64,000 nt of DNA from Mesobacillus maritimus (GTDB taxonomy: Bacteria > Bacillota > Bacilli > Bacillales > Cytobacillaceae). The position numbers and the translations under genes are program-made. Shown piece after piece: positions 36,021-44,886 of the stretch. The stretch spans positions 62,001 to 126,000 of the forward strand of contig NZ_JAMBNR010000006.1 in the NCBI RefSeq assembly GCF_023715205.1. The letters run 5' to 3'. The stretch's first letter is position 1, and each line of letters starts with the position of its first letter. The notes below the pieces were generated by a model. That model saw nothing but the letters and a program-made list of their open reading frames with translations. It was not told the DNA's origin and ran no database searches.

Positions 36021-37613
36021 ATGGATGTACCTTTAATTTTAACGCAGTTTTTAGACCGGGCCGTTGCTCTGTACGGTGAAAAAAAGGCCATTATATGTGA
36101 GGAGAGGGCTTTTACATATTACGAGTTAAATGCACGCGTAAACCGTCTATCAACTGGTTTACGAAAGCTTGGTGTGAAGAAGGGTGACAGAGTTGCTTAT
36201 CTTGCTCCAAATACCGTTGAAATGCTAGAGGGCTTTTATGGAATCTTTCAATTAGGCGCGGTGATGGTGCCGCTAAATATTCGCCTTAAGCCAGACGACT
36301 ATTTGTTTATCCTTAATCACAGTGAATCAAAAGTATTATTTGTTGACCAAGACCTTTACCATTTGATTGCTCCAATCAAAGAGAAGTTAGCGACTGTTGA
36401 AAAAATTATTGTCCATTATCATGATGGACAAAGTGGTGAGACTGGATATGATGAATGGTTAGGATGTCATTCGTCTGAAAAGTTTGATCGTGAGCCTCTA
36501 GATGAACAGGATGTTTGTAGTCTTCTCTATACTAGTGGAACTACGGGGAATCCAAAAGGGGTTATGCTGACTCATCGGAATAACTATTTACATGCACTTA
36601 GCTCCATGCACCATCTGCAGGTATGTGATGAAGATGTATTGGTACATGTTTTGCCAATGTTCCACGTTAATGGCTGGGGATCTCCTTTTTACTACACTGC
36701 AAATGGAGCCACTCAAGTTTGTTTACGAAAGGCGACTCCAGAAACAATTTATGAAGCGATTGAAAACCATGGTGTAACCATCATGCATATGGCACCGACC
36801 GTATTAAACTCTTTGCTTCAGTACTACGAAAAGAATTATCCAGAGTTTAAGCAAGATATTCGAGTTGTTATCGCAGGTTCAGCACCACCACCAGCCTTTG
36901 TTACAAGAGTTGAGAAAGAACTAGGCTGGGAATTTATTCAGGTATATGGAATGACTGAATCATCTCCGTTGAGTTTGGTTTCAACCATAAGATCCCATTT
37001 GAAAGAACTGCCGTTAAGAGATCAGTATCGCTTGAAGGCGAAAGCAGGCGTTCAAATGATTGGAACACAGGTAAAAGTCGTCAATGATCTTGGGGTGGAG
37101 GTAGCTCATAACGGGCAGGAAATTGGAGAAGTGGTTGTCAGAGGAAATGGTGTTATGAAAGGCTATTGGAAGAATGATGAGGCAACAATGGAAACGATAC
37201 GGAATGGATGGCTTCACACAGGTGACATGGCGAATGTTGATGAGTATGGGAATATTGAAATTGTTGACCGGAAAAAAGATGTCATAATATCTGGTGGAGA
37301 AAATATTTCATCTATTGAGGTAGAAGGTGTTTTATATGAACATCCGTCCATACTCGAAGCGGCTGTCATTGCCATTCCACATGAAAAATGGGGGGAAACT
37401 CCGCATGCCTATGTCGTTCTAAGGGACGGAGAAGAAGTGACAGAACAAGATTTAATTCAGTTTTCAAGAGAAAGACTTGCGCACTTTAAAGCGATTACAG
37501 GTGTAACGTTTGTGCAAGAACTTCCGAAGACAGCTTCTGGGAAAATTCAGAAAGTCCAGTTGCGTAATGACTACTGGGAGTCGATCGGAAAGTCAGGCAA
37601 ATTTGTAAATTAG
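36021..37613 (+). CDS. Acyl-CoA synthetase (AMP-binding)
   Basis: Adenylate-forming ligase of 530 aa. P-loop [49 protein letters not shown] hinge and C-terminal PKTASGKIQKVQL with the catalytic Lys are present. The insert HLKELPLRDQYRLKAKAG is typical of the medium/long-chain acyl-CoA synthetases that resemble plant AAE proteins. The acyl substrate is unknown. GGAGGGAGG lies just before the ATG. It stands alone, divergent from gerP. Confidence 0.87.
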   Translation: MDVPLILTQFLDRAVALYGEKKAIICEERAFTYYELNARVNRLSTGLRKLGVKKGDRVAYLAPNTVEMLEGFYGIFQLGAVMVPLNIRLKPDDYLFILNHSESKVLFVDQDLYHLIAPIKEKLATVEKIIVHYHDGQSGETGYDEWLGCHSSEKFDREPLDEQDVCSLLYTSGTTGNPKGVMLTHRNNYLHALSSMHHLQVCDEDVLVHVLPMFHVNGWGSPFYYTANGATQVCLRKATPETIYEAIENHGVTIMHMAPTVLNSLLQYYEKNYPEFKQDIRVVIAGSAPPPAFVTRVEKELGWEFIQVYGMTESSPLSLVSTIRSHLKELPLRDQYRLKAKAGVQMIGTQVKVVNDLGVEVAHNGQEIGEVVVRGNGVMKGYWKNDEATMETIRNGWLHTGDMANVDEYGNIEIVDRKKDVIISGGENISSIEVEGVLYEHPSILEAAVIAIPHEKWGETPHAYVVLRDGEEVTEQDLIQFSRERLAHFKAITGVTFVQELPKTASGKIQKVQLRNDYWESIGKSGKFVN

Positions 37614-37712
37614 TTTTTTGTGGTGGGGCATCGCTACAAGTACTTTAATTTAGGATTTTTCTGTCTTCTATGATATGATAATGAAGAATTTTGTTTTAGG
37701 AGGCAAATGAAA

Positions 37713-38072
37713 ATGGTACATGCCCATATGACAGCTTGGTTTTTGGCCCTCATTTTGTTTTTTGTAGCTATAGGATTGCAAAAGAGCGGGAAAGAAAAAG
37801 GGTTTAAAGTTTTAAAAATGGTTTTACGAGTGTTCTATATTTTAATTATTGGAACAGGCTTAGGGCTTATTTTTAGCTTAGCGAATATCAGTTTTATGTA
37901 CATTGTGAAAGTATTAGTTGGAATCTGGGTTATCGCGATGGTGGAAATTATTCTAAGTCGTAAAACAAAAGGGGCATCCACGAAGGTTCCTTGGATTTTA
38001 TTTATTATTGCTTTGGTGCTCGTTCTATATCTTGGATTCTCACTTCCACTTGGAACATATTTATTTAAATAG
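37713..38072 (+). CDS. yisL: YisL family membrane protein (DUF1516)
   Basis: Membrane protein of 119 aa with four helices. The N-terminus MVHAHMTAWFLALILFFVAI and the middle GKEKGFKVLKMVLRVFYILI match the YisL family. AGGAGG at 37698-37703 favours ATG 37713 over 37707. Function unknown. A weak hairpin (AACACG / CGTGTT, then seven T) at about 38083-38118 may terminate it. Confidence 0.85.
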   Translation: MVHAHMTAWFLALILFFVAIGLQKSGKEKGFKVLKMVLRVFYILIIGTGLGLIFSLANISFMYIVKVLVGIWVIAMVEIILSRKTKGASTKVPWILFIIALVLVLYLGFSLPLGTYLFK

Positions 38073-38347
38073 TTTATTACTAGAACACGGTTGTCCTTAA
38101 TGGAATAATCGTGTTTTTTTGTCTTACCTAATCATTCATTAACGGCACAGTTTAGAAAACTTCATAAAACTATAATTAAATAGGGTGTCCTCCTTTCTAA
38201 TGTGGATTTACCTTATGAATGATTCACTCTGTACTTATTAGTCGGGTAATAGGTTATCGTTTGATATATTGTCATAATTTTCTTTCACTAGTTGTGTTAA
38301 TTTTAGGGAGGGGATATTGGGGAAATATCTTGAAATTGGAGATTACC

Positions 38348-39895
38348 ATGACAAAGACCTTTTCGATGGTTTATGAAAATGATTCAAAGTTGGAGACTTT
38401 TCTACAACAACATTGTTTAAAAGATGGATCTAATCTTTTGATTCAGGTCATTTCAGAGCAGGTGAAGCCAGAGCCGTTTTACGAAAAACTAAAAAAGAGG
38501 TTTCCAACTGCAACCATTACAGATATTGCTGCGGAAGAAGAATTACAGTTAAACAAAAAAATATTTTTATCTTTTACCTTAATTGAGGAAACAGTATTAA
38601 ACTTATTTAGCTATGACTCGGGGACTGGGATTGCAAATAAAATGAAGTTCATGGAAAAGTTGGAAAAGCAAATGAGTCTCTTTCGCAAGCGGAACGAACC
38701 ATTAGCACTTTTAATTATTGATATCGATCGGTTTCGAACAATTAACGATAATCTTGGTTATGATGTTGGGGATTATATTTTACGGGAGATGGCGTTCCGC
38801 TTAAAAGACTCGATCCCTCAGGAAGCCTATTTTGGAACAATTTCAGGAGGTAAGTTTTCGTTGCTGTTAACGAAGAATGTAAAGGTTGGCTCTATCAGGG
38901 GAATTGCCAATCAATTACTAGAAAACATTGCAATCCCGTTTTTCTATCAAAATCAAGAAATCTATTTAACAGGGAGTATTGGGATTAGCTTATTCCCTAG
39001 TGATGGGCTAAATCAACAAGGTTTATTGAAACATGCCGACACAGCTGTAAATCGTTCAAAGCAACTTGGAGGAAATCGCGTTTGTTTCTATTCATCGAAA
39101 ATGAACCGCCAAATTCAGAAGCGGTTCAAAAGAGAGAATTTCTTGAGAAAGGCTTTATGTAAACAAGAACTCTTTTTATGTTATCAACCGTTAATGGAAT
39201 TGAAGACTGGGGTGATTGTCGGCAATGAAGCTCTTTTACGTTGGAATCATCCTCAATTAGGGCTGGTAGCTCCGTCAGAGTTTATTCCCCTTGCGGAGGA
39301 ATTAGGAATCATTGATCAAATTGGTGCTTGGGCTTTAAAATCAGCCTGTGAGCAAACAAAGAAGTGGCAAATGAATGGATTTCCTCACTTAGGGATTTCC
39401 GTAAATGTTTCAGCTCAACAATTTCAAAAGCCATATTTTTATCAGCAAGTGCTTTATATCCTTCACGAAACTGGAATAGCTCCTCATGACTTGACATTAG
39501 AATTGACAGAAACAACGATGTTGCAAAGGATAGAATATAGTAAAAGGCTGATTGGAAAGTTTCAGCGACTAGGAGTACGCATTTCGATGGATGACTTTGG
39601 CACTGGATATTCTTCCCTAAGCTATTTAAGAAGCTTACCGATCAACTCTTTAAAAATTGATCGTTCTTTTGTCAAGAATCTCCATGAAACACCAATTGAT
39701 ATGGCGATTATGAAGTCAATCATTTCGCTAGCAGAGGGATTAAATATCGACCTTGTAGCCGAGGGAGTTGAAACGAAGGAACAAGCTATTTTGCTTCGTG
39801 ATATGCGTTGTGATTATGCACAAGGCTATTATATTCAAAAACCACTACCTCCTCACGAATATGTTTGCGTTGCTAAGAGGGATGTGTTGAACTAA
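38348..39895 (+). CDS. Degenerate-GGDEF plus EAL c-di-GMP phosphodiesterase
   Basis: Cytosolic protein of 515 aa: N-terminal region of about 90 residues, a GGDEF domain (about 95-250) and an EAL domain (about 265-510). In the GGDEF domain the active motif reads SGGKF instead of GGDEF, so diguanylate cyclase activity is unlikely. The EAL domain keeps GNEALLRW, NVSAQQF, ELTETTML, DDFGTGYSS, LKIDRSFV, VAEGVET and AQGYYIQKPL, so it should hydrolyse c-di-GMP. GGAG before ATG 38348 fits better than the frame opening at 38219. The stop is followed at once by repeat copy F. Confidence 0.87.
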   Translation: MTKTFSMVYENDSKLETFLQQHCLKDGSNLLIQVISEQVKPEPFYEKLKKRFPTATITDIAAEEELQLNKKIFLSFTLIEETVLNLFSYDSGTGIANKMKFMEKLEKQMSLFRKRNEPLALLIIDIDRFRTINDNLGYDVGDYILREMAFRLKDSIPQEAYFGTISGGKFSLLLTKNVKVGSIRGIANQLLENIAIPFFYQNQEIYLTGSIGISLFPSDGLNQQGLLKHADTAVNRSKQLGGNRVCFYSSKMNRQIQKRFKRENFLRKALCKQELFLCYQPLMELKTGVIVGNEALLRWNHPQLGLVAPSEFIPLAEELGIIDQIGAWALKSACEQTKKWQMNGFPHLGISVNVSAQQFQKPYFYQQVLYILHETGIAPHDLTLELTETTMLQRIEYSKRLIGKFQRLGVRISMDDFGTGYSSLSYLRSLPINSLKIDRSFVKNLHETPIDMAIMKSIISLAEGLNIDLVAEGVETKEQAILLRDMRCDYAQGYYIQKPLPPHEYVCVAKRDVLN

Positions 39896-40054
39896 GAGTC
39901 TGTTTTCATAAAGTTTGTTGTTATTAGCCATTTCTTATGTATAACATTTAAGTTTTGCAAGCTCTTTTCTCATAAGTAAAGCTACTTTTTGTATAACCTA
40001 GCTCATTCAGCCGTATTTTTTTGTTCAAGGGCAACAAAGTTAGAGGAAAGAGCC
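39896..40054 (-). repeat. Interspersed two-hairpin repeat, copy F (inverted)
   Basis: Inverted copy starting immediately after the EAL gene stop codon. Reduced module 2 (CTGTTTTCATAAAGTTTGTT) lacks the GGCTTTAGG hairpin; module 1 is complete (AAGCTCTTTTCTC to GAGGAAAGAGCC). Interior TAACCTAGCTCATTCAG matches copies C and H. Confidence 0.78.
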
Positions 40055-40123
40055 AATTAAAAAGATGGAAGAACTCTTTGATTAAATGAGTTCTTCCATC
40101 AACTTCCATGTATAAAAAAAGTC

Positions 40124-40687
40124 TTATGAAATTTTTTCAATAACTGTACGTTTTCCATTGTTAAGAGTAAACTCAAAACGGTCATTCCTAGTGGAACTAT
40201 AATCAAAGTGATGCTGGATGCTACAAATTTCTTCTTCGTTATCAAAAATAAGAAAATTTACGCCGTTAACTCTATCTTTAGGGTTGAGGAAATTTAAATG
40301 GTTATAGCAATAAATGCAATCATGTACGGAGAATTGTAGTGAATTTAGTGTATTAATAAAATAAAGAAAAGCCTCATCCTGTAATTGTTCGAGTAGCCTT
40401 TCTAAAGAGTAAATTAATTGTTTTCGTATCCGAATTGTTTCTCGGTCATGTAAGTCAAATAGTTCGCTCCCACATTGAACACGACCACCTTCTATTAACA
40501 TCCCCTTCAACCAACAATCCGTACGGGAAATTTCTATTTCTTGATGAAGGAAGTGATCTAATAAAGAGGCCTCCTCTGTTTCCTCATCAAAGAAAACCCA
40601 TTGTTGATTGATATATTCAATTGTGCCGGTTTCAAACGACCGGTCTTGTTTTTCTATCAGTATTAATCTCTGTTGTTGATTCATCAT
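40124..40687 (-). CDS. yisN: YisN family protein (DUF2777)
   Basis: Protein of 187 aa matching the DUF2777/YisN family by content (LIEKQDRSFETGTIEYINQQ; DCIYCYNHLNFLN) and by position just upstream of asnO. A CIYC motif could bind metal. Function unknown. Read divergently from asnO. Confidence 0.72.
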   Translation of the reverse strand: MMNQQQRLILIEKQDRSFETGTIEYINQQWVFFDEETEEASLLDHFLHQEIEISRTDCWLKGMLIEGGRVQCGSELFDLHDRETIRIRKQLIYSLERLLEQLQDEAFLYFINTLNSLQFSVHDCIYCYNHLNFLNPKDRVNGVNFLIFDNEEEICSIQHHFDYSSTRNDRFEFTLNNGKRTVIEKIS

Positions 40688-40720
40688 TATCCTCCGAAAA
40701 TTAGCTATTCACCATCCTTT

Positions 40721-40903
40721 CTAGACAGTTTTCTTGAAATTTATAACCCTTGTAAAAGATTTATCTTTTACAATCCTATAATTCCAATCATGCGTAGGTT
40801 TAAATTTAGTCGTAAGCCAGTTTTCATTGCTGTATTTAAAGGTTATGATGCCTTCAATAATTGGTGTTAACCATCTAGTTTGTTTTTGCATAACATTAAC
40901 CAT
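40721..40903 (-). CDS. Unrecognised 60-aa reading frame between yisN and asnO
   Basis: An open frame of 60 codons rich in Trp, Thr, Lys and Ile (KQTRWLTPIIEGIITFKYSN) fills the yisN-asnO gap on the minus strand. Its composition looks protein-like and no gene overlaps it, but the ribosome binding site is poor and I recognise no family. It may instead be chance or a remnant. Confidence 0.3.
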   Translation of the reverse strand: MVNVMQKQTRWLTPIIEGIITFKYSNENWLTTKFKPTHDWNYRIVKDKSFTRVINFKKTV

Positions 40904-40941
40904 AGCCCAAAAGAATGCACTGTTTGAAAGGATGATGCACT

Positions 40942-42789
40942 ATGTGTGGGATAACTGGTTGGGTCGATTTTAAGAAAAATCTAAAAAACGAACAGAAAAC
41001 CATCACAAGGATGGCAGAAACTTTGGCTCAAAGAGGACCTGATGATACAAATTTTTGGTTAGAAACCCATGCTGCACTCGGGCATAAGCGGCTTGTCGTT
41101 GTTGATCCTGAAGGTGGAAAGCAGCCTATGACCCGAAGTAAGGGTTCTCACCGCTATACCATATGTTATAACGGTGAGTTATATAATACCGAAAATTTAA
41201 GAAAAACGCTTTCATTAAAAGGATATTCGTTTAAGGGTCATTCTGATACTGAAGTTTTATTAACTTCTTACATTGAATGGAAGGAACATTGCGTTGAGTA
41301 CTTAAATGGCATCTTTTCCTTTGCTGTGTGGGATGAACAAGAGGAAAAATTGTTTATTGGAAGAGACCGCTTAGGAGTTAAACCGCTTTTCTATGCGGAA
41401 ACACCTTCTGGACTTTTATTCGGATCAGAACTTAAAGCCATCCTAGCCAATCCGGAAATCCGTTCTGAAGTCGATCAGAATGGGCTTAGCGAATTATTTG
41501 GACTCGGTCCATCGCGAACGCCTGGTAGCGGAGTGTTTAGGGGGATTAAAGAATTACGCCCAGCTCACTCGTTATTTTTTAGTAAAAATGGTTTGAAAAT
41601 TTGGAGGTACTGGAATGTAAAAAGTGAAGTTCATCAAGACAGCCTAGAAGAGACGGTGGAAAAAGTACGATTTCTTTTCACAGATGCAGTAAAAAGGCAG
41701 CTTGTTTCGGATGTGCCGTTAACCACCTTTTTATCGGGTGGGTTAGATTCAAGTGCGATTACAGCCATTGCTGCAAATGAATTTAGCAAAAGTGGAAAAG
41801 GTCGATTGCATACCTATTCCATTGATTATGAAGGAAATGATGAGCATTTTAAAGCAAATGAATTTCAACCGGACTCGGATGAAGCCTTCATAAAAAAAAT
41901 GACAGATTCTTTTAATACAATTCATCATAACTGTGTTATTTCCCAGCAAGAGTTGGTGAATTTACTTGAGGATGCCGTTTATTATCGGGATTTACCTGGA
42001 ATGGCCGATATCGATTCATCGCTTTTATGGTTTTGTGCGCAGATAAAAAAGGATTATACGGTAGGGTTATCAGGAGAATGTGCAGATGAAATCTTTGGAG
42101 GTTACCCTTGGTTCCGAAGGGAAGAGGATCTCAACAGAGATGGATTCCCTTGGATGAGGTCAGTGGAAGCAAGACAAAGCCTGCTGAGGAATCACTGGCA
42201 GAAAAAGCTTAATTTAAGTGAATATATGATGCAAAAGTATAGTGATACGTTGGCTGAAGTACCAAGATTAGAAGGAGAATCAGCACAAGAGGCTAAACGA
42301 CGGGAACTTTTTTATCTGAATATGATTTGGTTTATGACCACATTATTGGATCGAAAGGACCGCATGAGTATGGGAGCAAGTATGGAAGTTCGCGTACCTT
42401 TTGCTGATCACCGTTTAGTCGAATATGTTTGGAATATTCCATGGGAGATGAAGATGTATGGAAATCGAGAAAAAGGAATTCTTCGAAAGGCATTAGAAGG
42501 GATCTTACCAACCGAAGTCCTTTATCGAAAGAAAAGTCCTTATCCAAAGACGCACAATCCGGTATATACAGAGGCTGTTAAAGAAATGTTATCAGATTAT
42601 TTACAAGATAAAAACAGTGCGCTTCATGAATTCTTTGATCGGAAGCAATTGATTGAAATGATTGAAACAAATGGAGAAAGCTTTAAGAAACCTTGGTTTG
42701 GACAGTTGATGACTGGACCGCAATTGTTGGCTCATATTGCTCAGATTCATATTTGGTTTCGAGATTATCATGTGAATATTGTCGATTAA
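40942..42789 (+). CDS. asnO: Asparagine synthetase (glutamine-hydrolysing)
   Basis: Bifunctional enzyme of 615 aa: class II glutamine amidotransferase domain beginning with the catalytic Cys (MCGITGW), then the synthetase domain with the PP-loop FLSGGLDSSAI. The pyrophosphate and Asp-binding region LSGECADEIFGGYPWF is intact. It makes asparagine from aspartate, glutamine and ATP. The B. subtilis paralog in this position (yisO/asnO) is sporulation-linked, which supports the symbol. Confidence 0.9.
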   Translation: MCGITGWVDFKKNLKNEQKTITRMAETLAQRGPDDTNFWLETHAALGHKRLVVVDPEGGKQPMTRSKGSHRYTICYNGELYNTENLRKTLSLKGYSFKGHSDTEVLLTSYIEWKEHCVEYLNGIFSFAVWDEQEEKLFIGRDRLGVKPLFYAETPSGLLFGSELKAILANPEIRSEVDQNGLSELFGLGPSRTPGSGVFRGIKELRPAHSLFFSKNGLKIWRYWNVKSEVHQDSLEETVEKVRFLFTDAVKRQLVSDVPLTTFLSGGLDSSAITAIAANEFSKSGKGRLHTYSIDYEGNDEHFKANEFQPDSDEAFIKKMTDSFNTIHHNCVISQQELVNLLEDAVYYRDLPGMADIDSSLLWFCAQIKKDYTVGLSGECADEIFGGYPWFRREEDLNRDGFPWMRSVEARQSLLRNHWQKKLNLSEYMMQKYSDTLAEVPRLEGESAQEAKRRELFYLNMIWFMTTLLDRKDRMSMGASMEVRVPFADHRLVEYVWNIPWEMKMYGNREKGILRKALEGILPTEVLYRKKSPYPKTHNPVYTEAVKEMLSDYLQDKNSALHEFFDRKQLIEMIETNGESFKKPWFGQLMTGPQLLAHIAQIHIWFRDYHVNIVD

Positions 42790-42817
42790 GTTAAACACCA
42801 ACTTAGCGAATGCCTTA

Positions 42818-42846
42818 GCACACTAGGTTCTCTAGTGTGTTTTTGG
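42818..42846 (+). terminator. Terminator after asnO
   Basis: CACACTAG / CTAGTGTG stem with loop GTTCT and TTTTT tail. Confidence 0.85.
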
Positions 42847-43029
42847 CAAGTAGAGAAGGGAATTATCCTTGTTCTTCATTTTAAGGGCCTCCTAAGCCTT
42901 ATTTTGGGGATTGAGATGTTGTCTAATGTTGAAATTCCTCGAATTCTCGTTTGACGTTCAAAAGGACAAGGGATACTCTAGAAAAGAAGGATATGGTGAA
43001 TACCCTTGTGAATTAGAGGAGGAAGCTTG

Positions 43030-44541
43030 ATGAAAAAAGGAATATTATTTTTCATTGTTTTGCCCTTATTTTTAATATGTGCATTTCCTGTAACAGCAGT
43101 GGAAATGGACAAGCGTGAGTGGCAGGACGAAACGATTTATTCAATCATGATTGATCGCTTTAATAACGGTGACAATACGAATGATTTCGAAGTTAACACA
43201 AAAGACCCGAGTGCCTATCATGGCGGTGACTTTGAGGGAATAATTAAGCAATTGGATAATTTGAAGGATATGGGATTTACAGCTATTAATCTTTCTCCCA
43301 TCTTTGATAATGAGAGTGCAGGTTACCATGGGTACTGGGTGAACGATTTTTATGAGACTGAGGAGCATTTTGGGTCGATTGAGACATTTAAGGAACTTGT
43401 CAAAGAGGCTCATGAACGTGAAATGAAAGTGATTTTAGATATGGAGATCTACTATGTTGGGGCCAATCATTCATGGTTAACTGATCCAGAGAAAGCAAAC
43501 TGGTTCCATCAAGTGGAAGAACCGAGTAAAGAATCTTGGCTTGGAAATCGCCCGATGTTGAATTTTGATAACGCGGAAGTAAGGGAATACTTTTTAGATG
43601 TAGCTACATATTGGATTGAAGAAACAAAGATTGATGGTTACCGTTTTTACGATGTTCAACAAATACCTGCTGATTTTTGGTCCCAACTCACAGCTACGAT
43701 TAAGGAAGGAAACGAAGATATTTACTTGCTCGGTGAAGTTTCTTCCGGTGATATAAAATCGATTGCCAAGTACAAGCAGGCAGGGATTGACGGTTTTACA
43801 GACTATTTTTCCAACGAGGATTTAAGAGCAGCTTATGCACAACCAGATCAGTCAATGGAATCTGTACTAACCAAACTTGAGCAGAGAGAGAACATTTATG
43901 CTAATCCAAATTTAGTCGGCACTTTTTTCGATAATCATAAAACAGTGCGATTTACTACGGATGCGGCGAAATTAAATGAACATCCTGGCCCAAGATGGAA
44001 GCTAGGACTTACTTATTTATACACAACACCTGGAATTCCTATGGTCTACTATGGAAGTGAAATTGCGCTGTACGGTGAAGCAGCTCCAGAAAACTACCAG
44101 CAAATGAATTTCATGACTGATAAAGAGTTAATAGAATACATTACACAGTTGGGCGAGATCCGGGGAAAAACACCTTCTTTAACTAGAGGTTCAATGGAAG
44201 TACTCTTTGAAGAAAATGGAATGCTTATCTATAAACGCGAATACGAAGGGGAAACTTCAGTAATCGCAATCAACAATACTTCAGGAACAAGAAGTGTTGA
44301 AATCAGTGCCGCAGATTTACAGGACGAGAGGGAGCTTCGAGGGATGCTAGCAGGCGATTTAATCCGAAGTGTTGATGGAAACTATAAAATTGTTCTTGAC
44401 CGAGAAGAAGCAGAAATATACATTCTGGCAGAAAAAACGGGAATCAATATTGCTTATTTAATAGCGATTAGTGCAGTGATTTTATTGTTTATACTCTTTA
44501 TTGTTCTCCTTAAGCGCAGGTCTAAAGAAAATCCCGTATGA
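43030..44541 (+). CDS. Membrane-anchored GH13 protein lacking catalytic residues (pseudo-amylase)
   Basis: Protein of 503 aa with an N-terminal signal peptide (cleavage near FPVTAVE), an alpha-amylase (GH13) domain, a C-terminal beta domain and a single C-terminal helix followed by KRRSKENPV, so it should be anchored outside the cell. The fold is clear (DETIYSIMIDRFNNGD, TPGIPMVYYGSEIAL). The four conserved GH13 regions are altered. Region I reads DMEIYYVGANHSW, with YY where NH is usual. Region II reads DGYRFYDVQQIP, with Tyr at the nucleophile Asp position and QQ for KH. Region IV reads FFDNHKTVRF, with Lys for the last catalytic Asp. Only the general acid Glu (LLGEVSSGD) remains. AGGAGG at 43017 selects ATG 43030. 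It probably binds glycans or proteins rather than hydrolysing starch; that role is inferred. Confidence 0.85.
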   Translation: MKKGILFFIVLPLFLICAFPVTAVEMDKREWQDETIYSIMIDRFNNGDNTNDFEVNTKDPSAYHGGDFEGIIKQLDNLKDMGFTAINLSPIFDNESAGYHGYWVNDFYETEEHFGSIETFKELVKEAHEREMKVILDMEIYYVGANHSWLTDPEKANWFHQVEEPSKESWLGNRPMLNFDNAEVREYFLDVATYWIEETKIDGYRFYDVQQIPADFWSQLTATIKEGNEDIYLLGEVSSGDIKSIAKYKQAGIDGFTDYFSNEDLRAAYAQPDQSMESVLTKLEQRENIYANPNLVGTFFDNHKTVRFTTDAAKLNEHPGPRWKLGLTYLYTTPGIPMVYYGSEIALYGEAAPENYQQMNFMTDKELIEYITQLGEIRGKTPSLTRGSMEVLFEENGMLIYKREYEGETSVIAINNTSGTRSVEISAADLQDERELRGMLAGDLIRSVDGNYKIVLDREEAEIYILAEKTGINIAYLIAISAVILLFILFIVLLKRRSKENPV

Positions 44542-44547
44542 TTTAAT

Positions 44548-44586
44548 AAAAGCGGTTGGACAACGAGTTTGTCCAACCGCTTTTTT
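44548..44586 (+). terminator. Terminator after the GH13 gene
   Basis: AAGCGGTTGGACAA / TTGTCCAACCGCTT stem with loop CGAGT and six T, followed directly by repeat copy G. Confidence 0.92.
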
Positions 44587-44588
44587 AA

Positions 44589-44771
44589 AGGCTCTTTTCT
44601 CAAACTTTGTAGCTTTTAGCTATAAAAAGAAAAGAATTAGCTGTTTTATCACTGGACAGCAACTTTAAATCAGAAAAAGAGCCAGTAAACATAATATGAA
44701 CATACAGTATGGCTTATCCTGCGTTAAAATCGGCTTTAGGATTTTAACAACATTCTTTACGAAAATAGCCT
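44589..44771 (+). repeat. Interspersed two-hairpin repeat, copy G
   Basis: Near full-length copy touching the preceding terminator. Module 1 AGGCTCTTTTCTC to AGAAAAAGAGCC with an interior unlike the other subfamilies; module 2 GGCTTATCCTGCGTTAAAAT through TTTAACAACATTC to ATAGCC. With the terminator it fills most of the 345-base gap. Confidence 0.86.
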
Positions 44772-44886
44772 TTCTAAAAATCTCAAAGATATTTCCTCAG
44801 TCCGAATTTAGTATTTTTTTATGCTAAACGGACGCTTTTACAACCATTTTGTTCTGAATAGCTGAATTCTCATCTATTCACGATAA

